NCBI GenBank assembly: GCA_964502005.1
Contig: CAZCUX010000014.1
Location: 62,001 to 126,000, forward strand
Origin: CAJWOS01 sp964502005
GTDB taxonomy: Bacteria > Myxococcota_A > UBA796 > UBA2385
Reading direction: 5' to 3'
DNA length: 64,000 nucleotides
Every line of letters starts with the position of its first letter. Position 1 is the stretch's first letter. The position numbers and the translations under genes are program-made. Of the stretch, positions 25,618 to 33,773 are shown one piece after another. The notes under the pieces were generated by a model. That model ran no database searches and was not told the origin of the DNA. It saw only the letters and a program-made list of their open reading frames with translations.

Positions 25618-27127
25618 CTTCTAGCCTCCGCTTGATTTCGCCAGCCGTCCACCCGACGGAGAGCGGAATCGGCGCCGCGACGTCCATTCCTGCAAGGAGA
25701 CGCTCGGCCTTCTTCAAACGCGCCCGGCCAAACGGGCTTTGTCCCGTGATCGCCAGCAGCGCGCCCACCCAGTAGTTCGGCAGGATTTCGTCCGGCTTCA
25801 GGAAGAATGCCTGTCGCGCGTGCTCAATCGCGATTTCGAACATGCCAAGGTGGTGGGCGACCTCCACGATGCCCAAGCGAACCTGCGCGTCCTCGGGATG
25901 CTCTTCGACCAGGTCGCTGAGGAGCGCCAATGCACGCCGGGGCTGTCCAGCACGCGACATTTCGACGAGTCCGCACACCGCGCAGGGCTCCACCTTCGCG
26001 ACGACCGGCTCCAATTCCACCGCGGCACGCGGCGCCGAAGGCACGCGTATCGGACGTGCGGAAGCGGCAGGACGCGAGAGCGCCGGCGGACGCAACGACG
26101 AAGGCGCGACCGGGGGAGCCGGCAACCGAGGCGCGACCGAGGCCCGGCTGGCAGGTGCAGGCGTTGTGCTCCGGAGGGCGGGGCCAACCGGGGGCGCATG
26201 AATACCCAGGGACGACCGCGCATTGGCGTTGGTGCGCCGCAAGGACTCCAACAGCGAGATGGTATCTTTGCCCGTGTTGTAGGATTGGGCCGAGACCGGA
26301 TTGGCAATCCGTCCACCCAAGCCATCGTCGATTCGCGCGCCCGGCTTGCGATAAAATCGGCACGAACCGACATAAACCTCTTCAAATCCAATCGAAACAT
26401 CCGGCATCGGGTCGGTGGCGGCAATAAAGAATGCCCCGCCCGGCCGCAGTGCGTCAAACGCGGCCTGACACACCTGCTGAACGGCATCCGGACGCAAGTA
26501 AATCATCACATTTCGACAGAAAATAACGTCCCAACCCGTCGGATACGGTGTATCCATAAGGTTACGCATCATAAACGTGGCGTAAGGGCGCAGTTCATCG
26601 CGCACGGACACCCGCTCGCCATCCATCGCCAACCAGGCTTCGGCCTGACCGGCCTCGACACCGCGCATGGACCACCGGCGGTATTGTCCCAACCGGGCCT
26701 TTTCGACCACATCGGGGTTGAGGTCAGAGCCCAACACTTCGGCTTCTGTTGGCGCGAGACCTGCCGCACGCAGCGCCGAAACGATGGTCCACACCTCTTC
26801 ACCGGTGGAGCAGGCGGCACTCCACACCCGAAATGGTCGCTTCTCCCCCGTTTCCCGATGGACACGCGCGATGCGTTCGAGCAGCGAGAAGTGCTCGGAC
26901 TGCCGCAGGAAGTGGGTCTCGTTGATAGAGAGCCGACGCATCACAACCGCACGCCAGCCTGCATCTGTCAACGCATCCACATCCGGCAGCTCATCGAGCA
27001 GCGTAGAAACCAGGGAGCCAGGAAACGCGCTTACCGCCATACCAAAGTGGTAGGCGATAAACTGGTCCAGCGCAACGAGGAGCTCGGCACGTCTTCGTGT
27101 TCTGGCGTCGGGTTCGAGTGCAGTCAT
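25601..27127 (-). CDS. cheR: CheR-type methyltransferase with C-terminal TPR (WspC-like)
   Basis: The product has 508 residues. The N-terminal helical domain ends with MRRLSINETHFLRQSEHF (NETxFFR motif). The methyltransferase core has VWSAACSTGEEVWTI for SAM binding, LGSDLNPDVVEKA, and FCRNVMIYL with the conserved FCRNVxIYF signature. A Pro/Ala-rich linker with CAVCG follows, then a C-terminal TPR region (ARAG...ALALLSDLVEEHPEDAQ; HARQAFFLKPDEILPNYW). CheR-TPR proteins methylate receptors in alternative chemosensory systems such as Wsp; the TPR mediates partner binding. Start codon overlaps the upstream cheW stop (ATGA). Confidence 0.95.
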   Translation of the reverse strand: MTALEPDARTRRRAELLVALDQFIAYHFGMAVSAFPGSLVSTLLDELPDVDALTDAGWRAVVMRRLSINETHFLRQSEHFSLLERIARVHRETGEKRPFRVWSAACSTGEEVWTIVSALRAAGLAPTEAEVLGSDLNPDVVEKARLGQYRRWSMRGVEAGQAEAWLAMDGERVSVRDELRPYATFMMRNLMDTPYPTGWDVIFCRNVMIYLRPDAVQQVCQAAFDALRPGGAFFIAATDPMPDVSIGFEEVYVGSCRFYRKPGARIDDGLGGRIANPVSAQSYNTGKDTISLLESLRRTNANARSSLGIHAPPVGPALRSTTPAPASRASVAPRLPAPPVAPSSLRPPALSRPAASARPIRVPSAPRAAVELEPVVAKVEPCAVCGLVEMSRAGQPRRALALLSDLVEEHPEDAQVRLGIVEVAHHLGMFEIAIEHARQAFFLKPDEILPNYWVGALLAITGQSPFGRARLKKAERLLAGMDVAAPIPLSVGWTAGEIKRRLEDANRN

Positions 27128-27573
27128 GCCAGCACCTGTGTTGGGTCGAGGACGGGGAGAAGGTCATTTTCGATGCGGGCGAAGGTGGCACGGCGACCGC
27201 CGCCCAAGCGACGCACGGCCACTTGGTCATCGGGAACCACGACGACATCTTGCACGTCGTCCACCACGATACCCACGGGTTCGCCTTCACAGCGTCCCAC
27301 CAAAATCAACTGGCTAAGGGAAACATCATCGACCTTGGGCGCGCCGACAACGTCGAAAACAGGAATCATCTCGCCACGCAGGTTGAGCATGCCGCGGCAA
27401 TGCCCACCCATATGACCGACGCTGGTAAGCGTCATCACAGGGACCACTTCGTCGACATCTTCAATCCGAATCAGCATCTGGTTACGACCCGAACGGAAGT
27501 GGATAAAGTGGCCGCCGCCCGCCTTGGCTGTGGAAGATGTCGCAACAGTCGCGGTGTGAAAGTCCTCATTCAT
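27124..27573 (-). CDS. cheW: CheW-like coupling protein (WspB-like position)
   Basis: The product has 149 residues. The start is the ATG at 27573, with GGAGG eight nt upstream; a GTG five codons earlier is an alternative. A short Thr/Ala N-terminus precedes the CheW fold: HFIHFRSGRNQMLIRIEDVDEVV, CRGMLNLRGEMIPVFDV with the conserved NLRG turn, and PVGIVVDDVQDVV. It is first in the chemosensory transcript and overlaps cheR by four bases. No MCP gene precedes it; the next gene upstream is an unrelated LysR regulator. Confidence 0.92.
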   Translation of the reverse strand: MNEDFHTATVATSSTAKAGGGHFIHFRSGRNQMLIRIEDVDEVVPVMTLTSVGHMGGHCRGMLNLRGEMIPVFDVVGAPKVDDVSLSQLILVGRCEGEPVGIVVDDVQDVVVVPDDQVAVRRLGGGRRATFARIENDLLPVLDPTQVLA

Positions 27574-27679
27574 CACGAAACCCTCCACGGCAGGAAGAAA
27601 ACTGCCCTGACAGGATGGGGATCGGACGCGGCGAAGGATCTCTAAATCCCAAGCGAAGGCAATCCTTCAAAATGTAATG

Positions 27680-28606
27680 TCAACGTTCGCTTTGGCCGGA
27701 CAACGCGCGGGCCACACATTCGCGAATCCACCGATTCGCGGAGTCCTGGGCCACACGCTCGTGCCACGCAACCCCAACCGAAAAACGCGGAAGGTCGACG
27801 GGCGGCTCGATGAGACGCACGGGTTGCGTTTGCGCGAACATCTCCGCCAGTGACCGCGTGACCGTGAGCACAAGGTCGGACTGGGCCACCAACAGGGGCG
27901 CCGCCAAGAAATACCGAATCCGCACGGCGACCCGTCGCTCCAACCCATGCCGCGCGAGTGCCCGGTCGACAACCCCCGGCCCTCCGGCGCCTTCGGGGCT
28001 CACGAGCACATGCGGCAAACTCGCCCACGTCTCCATGTCCAAGGTGGTGCCGACACAAGGATGGTCCTCCCGCACCACGCACACAAACGACTCCGACCGA
28101 CACTTTCGCATCAGAATGCCGGGCGCGTCCCCAAAAAATGCCGACACCGCGACATCCACTTCGCCTGTTTCGAGCTGGGCGGCATATTTGCGACTATCAA
28201 AGGGGACAATGTCGAGGTCTACACCCGGCGCCGACTCGCGAAGCAACGAAAGCAACGGAGGAACCAACAACATCGCAAACGCATCGCCGACCGCCACGAC
28301 AAATCGACGATTGCTCGACGCGGGTTCGAAGGCCGATTCCCCCTGAATTGTACGGCGAAATGCCTGAAGCCCCTGACGCAGCGACAAGCGCATTTCTTCA
28401 GCGCGCGGCGTGAGACCCATTCCCCCCGTACCTCGCACAAGCAAGGGGTCGTCGAACAAGTCGCGCAGTTGCCGCAAGTTGTGGCTCATCGCCGACTGCG
28501 TAATTCCCAAACGATTGGCGGCGCGCGTCACGCTTTGTTCGGTGAGCAGCGCATCCAAATATACAAGTAGGTTCAGGTTGACGCGCGTAAGGTCAATATC
28601 GGTCAC
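27680..28606 (-). CDS. LysR-family transcriptional regulator
   Basis: The product has 308 residues. The start is GTG with GAGG five nt upstream. The winged helix (LNLLVYLDALLTEQSVTRAANRLGITQSAMSHNLRQLRDLFDDPLLVR) is typical of the LysR subgroup with NodD/LeuO/SyrM. An effector domain of the periplasmic-binding fold follows. These activators normally bind a small ligand and regulate a divergent gene. Here both neighbours run the same way, so the target is not obvious. It lies immediately upstream of the chemosensory genes, 107 bp before cheW, and could influence them. Confidence 0.93.
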   Translation of the reverse strand: MTDIDLTRVNLNLLVYLDALLTEQSVTRAANRLGITQSAMSHNLRQLRDLFDDPLLVRGTGGMGLTPRAEEMRLSLRQGLQAFRRTIQGESAFEPASSNRRFVVAVGDAFAMLLVPPLLSLLRESAPGVDLDIVPFDSRKYAAQLETGEVDVAVSAFFGDAPGILMRKCRSESFVCVVREDHPCVGTTLDMETWASLPHVLVSPEGAGGPGVVDRALARHGLERRVAVRIRYFLAAPLLVAQSDLVLTVTRSLAEMFAQTQPVRLIEPPVDLPRFSVGVAWHERVAQDSANRWIRECVARALSGQSER

Positions 28607-28752
28607 TTGTACCTCGCTTCAACCTTTATCCGTTTCGGGCGCAGGGACGCAAAAAGATGCACCGCACGTTCGTCGTCATCCGCACGACAAAGACGGCGCC
28701 ACGCAGGAGATTGCTGCGGTCGGTGCGTGTTCCTTGGCTGTGCCTTACGCCT

Positions 28753-29037
28753 TCAGTCGCGCTTGGTACGCAACCAGGCGTCCTCCACGACCTCACCGAG
28801 TGCAGACTGCATCTTCACCTGCTTGCAGGTGGGGTCCCATTCGGTGGAATCGGGCATAGATTGGCAGTCAAACACCTTCATCTTGCCGGTCCACTTCGTA
28901 CGCACAATCACATAATGCGCGGTATCCGCGGGCTGCGCACCCATGATGACGGAGTAGTTTTGCCGGCAGCCCGACGCCCCCAACACCACCAACACCACGC
29001 CCACCAAGCGACGTACGATACCCAAATTGCGAAGCAT
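28753..29037 (-). CDS. Small lipoprotein, unknown function
   Basis: The product has 94 residues. The ATG at 29037 has GGGAG five nt upstream. The signal sequence ends VVLGASGC (Cys ~24), a textbook lipobox. The mature ~70 residues are polar, with DCQSMPDSTEWDPTCKQVKMQS carrying two cysteines that could form a disulphide. Homology unknown. Divergent from the PRPP synthetase gene. A much longer in-frame reading (to 30216) is antisense to that gene and rejected. Confidence 0.7.
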   Translation of the reverse strand: MLRNLGIVRRLVGVVLVVLGASGCRQNYSVIMGAQPADTAHYVIVRTKWTGKMKVFDCQSMPDSTEWDPTCKQVKMQSALGEVVEDAWLRTKRD

Positions 29038-29139
29038 ACGATCTCCCATACAGCCAAAATCCCCGTGCGGAACCACCCAACACCCCCTCCCCATAGCGCG
29101 GAATATGATGGACGGACACAACGGAACCCCGGCGACCGT

Positions 29140-30177
29140 ATGCACAACGCACATCCCCGCGCACCGATTCACATCATGGCCTGCGATGCCGGCCATGCCC
29201 TCGCTTCCGCGGTCGCCAACCAGCTCGGCGCGCCGTTGGTGCCCATTCAAGAGCAGTGGTTTTCGTGCGGCGAAGGCAAGGTAGTCATCGACGACAACAT
29301 TCGCGGTACCGACATTTACGTCTTTCAGTCGCCCATCGCGCCCACCGACGCCCGCTCCACCTACGACCGCTTCGTCATGCTCCTCCACGCCGTCGAAGCC
29401 GCGGCGCTGTCCGATGCCGAGTGGGTCACCGCCGTCCTCCCTTATTTTCCGGGCGCCCGCCAAGACAAGCGCAAAGGCCGCGTCCGGGAGGGAATCTCCG
29501 CAGGCTTGTTCGCCCGAATGCTGCAAGAAGCAGGCGCACACCGCGTGGTCACCGTAGACATCCACAACGAAGCCATCGCCGGCATGTTCGACCCTGTTCG
29601 CTGTCGTCTCGAAAACGTCCACTTGTGCCACCGCCTCGCACGCTGGCTCAAAGCCCGCGGCATCGCCGGAAACACCGTCGCAGCACCCGATGTCGGCGGA
29701 ATGGAACGAGCACGCGGATACGCCGCGGAGCTGCACGCAAACCTCGTCGGCTTGTCGAAAGAGCGCGACTACTCCACCGTCAACACCGTCAAGCGCGCCA
29801 CCCTCATCGGCGACGTCGACGGCCAAGACGTTCTCTTGGTCGATGACATCATCGATACCGCGGGGTCCGTCTGCGCGGCCGTAGAAGAGCTCAAGCGCCA
29901 CGGAACCCGCGACATCACCATCGCGTGCAGCCATCCGGTATTGTCCGGTCCTGCGTGGGAGCGCCTCACCGAACTCGCCCGCACCGCCGACCGGGAAGGT
30001 TGGCGGTTCACCGTCGTCGGTTCGACGAGCGTGGTCCATGCCCACGCGCCTTCGTGGTTCGTCCCGTTTCCGATTTCTTCCATGCTCTCGGAGGTCATCG
30101 CGCGCATCAACGGTCGTGGAAGCGTCACGGGCGTGCTGCAGGCCGATGGCGCGACCGACGAGGACAATATAGTGTGA
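29140..30177 (+). CDS. prs: Ribose-phosphate pyrophosphokinase (PRPP synthetase)
   Basis: The product has ~345 residues. It carries the PRPP synthetase blocks: an ACDAGHALASAVA N-terminus, a pyrophosphate/ATP loop region YFPGARQDKRKGR.REGISAGLFARML, metal-binding VTVDIHNEAIAGMFD, APDVGGMERARGYA, and the PRPP-binding signature VLLVDDIIDTAGS. It makes PRPP from ribose-5-phosphate and ATP for nucleotide, His and Trp synthesis. The length suits a class I enzyme (~315) with a longer C-terminus. The start at 29140 is the first sensible ATG but lacks a strong ribosome binding site; ATG at 29176 is possible. Confidence 0.9.
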   Translation: MHNAHPRAPIHIMACDAGHALASAVANQLGAPLVPIQEQWFSCGEGKVVIDDNIRGTDIYVFQSPIAPTDARSTYDRFVMLLHAVEAAALSDAEWVTAVLPYFPGARQDKRKGRVREGISAGLFARMLQEAGAHRVVTVDIHNEAIAGMFDPVRCRLENVHLCHRLARWLKARGIAGNTVAAPDVGGMERARGYAAELHANLVGLSKERDYSTVNTVKRATLIGDVDGQDVLLVDDIIDTAGSVCAAVEELKRHGTRDITIACSHPVLSGPAWERLTELARTADREGWRFTVVGSTSVVHAHAPSWFVPFPISSMLSEVIARINGRGSVTGVLQADGATDEDNIV

Positions 30178-30191
30178 CGGTCCCCCAGTTG

Positions 30192-30221
30192 ATTGAACAC
30201 GTTCAATGAATGACATTCATT
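30192..30221. promoter_or_regulatory. Two overlapping palindromes between convergent prs and selD
   Basis: ATTGAAC-AC-GTTCAAT (30192-30207) overlaps AATGAATGACATTCATT (30205-30221), a perfect 8-1-8 palindrome. The site lies in the 92-bp gap where two genes converge, an unusual place for operators. As an RNA it could fold into hairpins, but no poly-U run follows, so a terminator role is weak. Confidence 0.45.
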
Positions 30222-30269
30222 TTGGTGAGGATGTCCATTTCATCGAACGAAGAGGTCCATCCACACGGT

Positions 30270-31343
30270 CTATTCCACCGAGAGAAGCGCGCCCTGCAAA
30301 GGAGTGACAGCGCCGACCCTGGCCGCACGATGACCGTGGGCGGCAAAGCAGGCCAGCACGTCCGCTTCGGCTTCGGGCGCACACGCCACCAATAGACCGC
30401 CGCTCGTTTGGGGGTCTGTGAGCAGCGCGCGGTCGATGTCGGAGAGGTGCGCGGCAAGCGAGATGTCGTGCCCATACGAGGCCCAGTTTCGCCCCGACGC
30501 GCCGGTGATACGGCCGGCCTCCGCCAACGAACGTGCGCGCGGCAACAACGGCACCCGCGACCAATCGAGTTTCACACTGACCCCGGAGCCACGCGCCATT
30601 TCAAGCGCATGGCCCCCGAGACCAAAGCCCGTCACGTCGGTCATGGCGTGCACCCCCGGCATCGCCGCGAGGTCGGCGCCGGGGGTGTTGAGGCGCGTGG
30701 TTGTGGCCAACATGACCTGGTAGTCCTCGTCAGTCAGCGCACCTTTTTTGAGGGCCGCGGAATACACACCGACGCCGAGTGGCTTGCCGAGAATGAGAAC
30801 ATCGCCGGGCTGCGCCGTTCGGTTGGCCTTTACATGGTCAGGGTGAACCAAACCCAACGCAACAATGCCATAGATTGGCTCGACGGAGTCGATGCTATGG
30901 CCACCTGCGACGGGCACACCCGCAGCGGCACAGGCCGCCTGACCACCGGCCAAGATTTTTCCAATGGTCTCGGGCGACAGCACCGAAATCGGCATTCCTA
31001 CCAGCGCCAAGGCCAAAATGGGGCGACCACCCATCGCATACACATCTGAAAGCGCATTGGTGGCCGCGATACGACCAAAGTCGGTGGGGTCATCGACGAT
31101 GGGCATGAAGAAGTCGGTGGTGGCGACGAGGGCTTGGGAGTCGTTGAGTTGGTAGACCGCAGCATCATCTGAGGTTTCCGTTCCCACCAAGAGCTCCCGT
31201 GGCATCGGAAAAACAGGCAGATGCCGCAACATATCCGCCAACACACCCGGCGCGATTTTGCAACCGCAGCCGCCTCCATGGGACAGGCTAGTCAGCCGAG
31301 GCTCATTGGCTTGTGGTGCAGAAACGTCGGTCACGGGGGGCAT
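30270..31343 (-). CDS. selD: Selenide, water dikinase (selenophosphate synthetase)
   Basis: The product has 357 residues. The start is the ATG at 31343, with GGAG five nt upstream. The N-terminal catalytic loop SHGGGCGCKIAP carries Cys26 and Lys29, equivalent to E. coli Cys17/Lys20; it is a Cys form, not selenocysteine. The ATP/Mg motifs TSDDAAVY, TTDFF and the family's GGHSIDSVEPIYG follow. SelD makes selenophosphate from selenide and ATP for selenocysteine or 2-selenouridine-tRNA synthesis, so this organism should use selenium. Partners selA/selB or selU are not in the window. It is probably co-transcribed with the nucleotidase gene 77 bp upstream. Confidence 0.96.
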   Translation of the reverse strand: MPPVTDVSAPQANEPRLTSLSHGGGCGCKIAPGVLADMLRHLPVFPMPRELLVGTETSDDAAVYQLNDSQALVATTDFFMPIVDDPTDFGRIAATNALSDVYAMGGRPILALALVGMPISVLSPETIGKILAGGQAACAAAGVPVAGGHSIDSVEPIYGIVALGLVHPDHVKANRTAQPGDVLILGKPLGVGVYSAALKKGALTDEDYQVMLATTTRLNTPGADLAAMPGVHAMTDVTGFGLGGHALEMARGSGVSVKLDWSRVPLLPRARSLAEAGRITGASGRNWASYGHDISLAAHLSDIDRALLTDPQTSGGLLVACAPEAEADVLACFAAHGHRAARVGAVTPLQGALLSVE

Positions 31344-31420
31344 GGGGTCTCCGGGGAACAACAGAGCGCCCCTCCCCTAACCGACTTTCACCCCCGGACG
31401 GTCCCCACATCCCCCGAGTC

Positions 31421-32419
31421 TTACAAACCAAGCTCGGCGCGCACCGCAGCCACGACTTCCGCATGAAAGCGACCATTTGTGACGATGACGCCCGTGTTTC
31501 CTTCGAGACCACGTCCCCGCGAGAAATCGAGGCGCTGGCCCAAGCAGTCGGTGACCATGCCTCCCGCAGCTTCGATGACCGCCACACCGGCGGCGTGGTC
31601 CCACACCCGCTCGACATAGCCCGCAATGGTCGGCAACCGGAGGTAGACCGCGGCATCCCCGCGCGCGACAACCGCGTATTTGCACTGGCTGTCCATCCGG
31701 TAAGGCTCCGCCGTGATGCCCAATCGGTGCGCGACCCGCGCGGAATCCGACTGGTTGGTGTGTCCCTTCTCGACGGACTCACAAAACCGCGCGCGCGATG
31801 CTTCGGCGACGGTGTCGACCGAAATCGGAGTCTCGGTGGGGTCGTCGATTCCACGTTGCGTCGCCGCGCCGCCCTTGATGGCCGCAAATAGACAGCCCGT
31901 TGTGGTGGCGCCGTCGGCAATGGGCAAGTTGGGGCAGCCAAGCACGCCCAAAACGACCTCGCCGTCTTCAATCAGTGCGAGTGCGACCGCGTATTGTTCG
32001 AGGCGCAAGAAGCCTTTGGTGCCGTCAATCGGGTCGAGGACCCAAAAACGACCACGGGGGCCGCCCGGATGGACCCCACTGTCAATTGCGATGAGAACAT
32101 CGTTCTCGCTGACATCAGGAAGCACTGCCTGGACCGCTGCTACCACCTTGTCCTTCAAACCCACATTGGCCGCATCACGAAGCGCCGACGCATCTTCTTC
32201 CCCCACCAACGGGATACCCGGCGCGCTCTTTTCGAGCAGGATGGCCACGATGGCCTGCGCGGCGAAGTCTGCCACCGTTACCGGACTCTTGTCTCCCTTT
32301 TGCAGCGCGGCGCCAGCCACAAGCCGGGCCTGGACTTCTTGGCACACCTTGCTCGCGGCGACCACTGCATCGAGGGCTGCCGCGCGAAGGGAGGACAAAG
32401 ACGTAGAAGGTGTGGACAC
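31421..32419 (-). CDS. 3'(2'),5'-bisphosphate nucleotidase, HAL2/CysQ-type (inositol monophosphatase superfamily)
   Basis: The product has 332 residues. The start is GTG with AGGAG seven nt upstream. The metal-site motifs of the lithium-sensitive phosphatase superfamily are present: VGEED, WVLDPIDGTKGFLR and VWDHAAGVAVIEAAGG. The arrangement and length fit the HAL2/plant SAL1 type better than short E. coli CysQ (246 aa). These enzymes hydrolyse 3'-phosphoadenosine 5'-phosphate to AMP, clearing the by-product of sulphate assimilation and sulphotransfer. Upstream of selD on the same strand. A broader inositol phosphatase activity cannot be excluded. Confidence 0.9.
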   Translation of the reverse strand: MSTPSTSLSSLRAAALDAVVAASKVCQEVQARLVAGAALQKGDKSPVTVADFAAQAIVAILLEKSAPGIPLVGEEDASALRDAANVGLKDKVVAAVQAVLPDVSENDVLIAIDSGVHPGGPRGRFWVLDPIDGTKGFLRLEQYAVALALIEDGEVVLGVLGCPNLPIADGATTTGCLFAAIKGGAATQRGIDDPTETPISVDTVAEASRARFCESVEKGHTNQSDSARVAHRLGITAEPYRMDSQCKYAVVARGDAAVYLRLPTIAGYVERVWDHAAGVAVIEAAGGMVTDCLGQRLDFSRGRGLEGNTGVIVTNGRFHAEVVAAVRAELGL

Positions 32420-32528
32420 GATTGGACTCCTGAAACAAGGTGGCCCCCCCTAACGTCTACGTGCGACCGACGAGACAGGGGCGAAAGACCGAGAAACCGA
32501 CTAAATCTGCGTAGGACACGGAGTCGCG

Positions 32529-33692
32529 ATGGCCCCCCCCCTCCCTGAACTCGCCGAACCGAGCGCAGGTTCGTTTCTCAACACACCACTGCTGGAGCTA
32601 TCAGGGGACATCATCACCCCGTCAACGCTCCTGCTCGCGGTTCTGGTGCTTCTGCTGGGAGGCTTTATTGACCGTACCCTCCGCCGACGCCTGCTGAACC
32701 TTTTGAATGGCCGCGAGGCGCTCCAGCCCGAACGCGCCGAGACCATCGTTCAGCTGACCCGAATTGCCATCGCATGCGGCACCGGCTTGACCGCCATGCG
32801 CGCGCTCGGCCTCTCGCTCGAAACCCTCGACTTTGTATGGGGCCTGTTCAATCGGCCGCTGCTGGTCAATGCCGGTACCGAGATTTCTGTGGTGACGCTG
32901 CTCACGCTGGTTGTGGTCGTCGTTGTCGGCTTCTGGCTGAGCGACCTCCTCCAGAAAGCAGTCAAGACCTGGGCAAAGCGCAACCGGGGTCTCGACGAAG
33001 GGAGCATCGCGACCGCCCAACGACTCCTGCACTACGTCATCGTGGGCCTCTCTGTCATTATTGCGATGCAAACGATCGGCATCAACCTGGACGCCTTGTT
33101 GGCTGCCGGTGCCGTGTTCGCCGTTGGCTTCGGCTTGGCGATGCAAAGTATCGCCCAGAACTTCGTTTCCGGCATCATCCTGCTCCTCGAACAATCGATT
33201 CGGCCAGGAGATGTCGTAGAGGTTTCCGGAAAGCTCGTACGGGTCGAAGAAATGGCCGTGCGCAGCACAATTGTGGTGGGTCTCGACGGCGACCGCCAGA
33301 TTGTACCGAACAGCATGTTGGTCCAGTCCACCGTGCGAAACCTTACGATGCGCAAGAAGAACGTCCGCGTCCACGCCCGCGTAGGGGTCGCGTACCATAT
33401 CGACCCCGACACCGCGGTTACGGTGCTGCTCGGCGCTGCGGAGAGTGTTTCCGACCAAGTCCCTGACCTTCGCCCGGTGGTGCAATTCGCGAGCTTTGGC
33501 GAGAGCTCCCTCGATTTTGACGTTTTTGTGTGGATTTCCGATCCTTGGGCCATTCCCGAGGTCCGCTCCCAGCTCAATACCCGCATCTGGCAAGCGCTCA
33601 AGCGGCACAACATCCCGATTCCCTTTCCCCAGCGCGACCTGCATCTCATTCCGCGCAACGAAGCCACTCCGTCGGAAGTCGTCCCCCTTTGA
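32529..33692 (+). CDS. Mechanosensitive ion channel, MscS family
   Basis: The product has 387 residues. The start is the ATG at 32529, with GGAG five nt upstream. It has four or so transmembrane helices, the pore helix LDALLAAGAVFAVGFGLAMQS with the following QNFVSGI, and the beta domain GDVVEVSGKLVRVEEM...DGDRQIVPNSML. The C-terminal cytoplasmic domain ends VPL. It is longer than the channel at 7029 and has an extra N-terminal membrane region, so it is a distinct paralogue, perhaps MscK/YnaI-like in topology. Divergent from the nucleotidase gene. Role: tension-gated osmolyte release. Confidence 0.92.
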   Translation: MAPPLPELAEPSAGSFLNTPLLELSGDIITPSTLLLAVLVLLLGGFIDRTLRRRLLNLLNGREALQPERAETIVQLTRIAIACGTGLTAMRALGLSLETLDFVWGLFNRPLLVNAGTEISVVTLLTLVVVVVVGFWLSDLLQKAVKTWAKRNRGLDEGSIATAQRLLHYVIVGLSVIIAMQTIGINLDALLAAGAVFAVGFGLAMQSIAQNFVSGIILLLEQSIRPGDVVEVSGKLVRVEEMAVRSTIVVGLDGDRQIVPNSMLVQSTVRNLTMRKKNVRVHARVGVAYHIDPDTAVTVLLGAAESVSDQVPDLRPVVQFASFGESSLDFDVFVWISDPWAIPEVRSQLNTRIWQALKRHNIPIPFPQRDLHLIPRNEATPSEVVPL

Positions 33693-33773
33693 GGAGCGCA
33701 AACATGCGCGGAAGGGCGTTCCCAACAGGCGCCCAAAGGATAGGCGAGCCCGTTCCCCGAAAGAGGAGTATCC

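Noticed and set aside
27633..27668. GAAGGAT/ATCCTTC inverted repeat after the LysR gene as a terminator
   Set aside because: Stem of 7 bp with a 22-nt loop and no T-run; too weak.
28753..30216. A 487-codon minus-strand frame over prs
   Set aside because: Only the last 94 codons, with lipobox and ribosome binding site, are credible; the rest is antisense to prs.
30270..31343. Selenocysteine in SelD
   Set aside because: The catalytic codon gives Cys26; there is no in-frame TGA.
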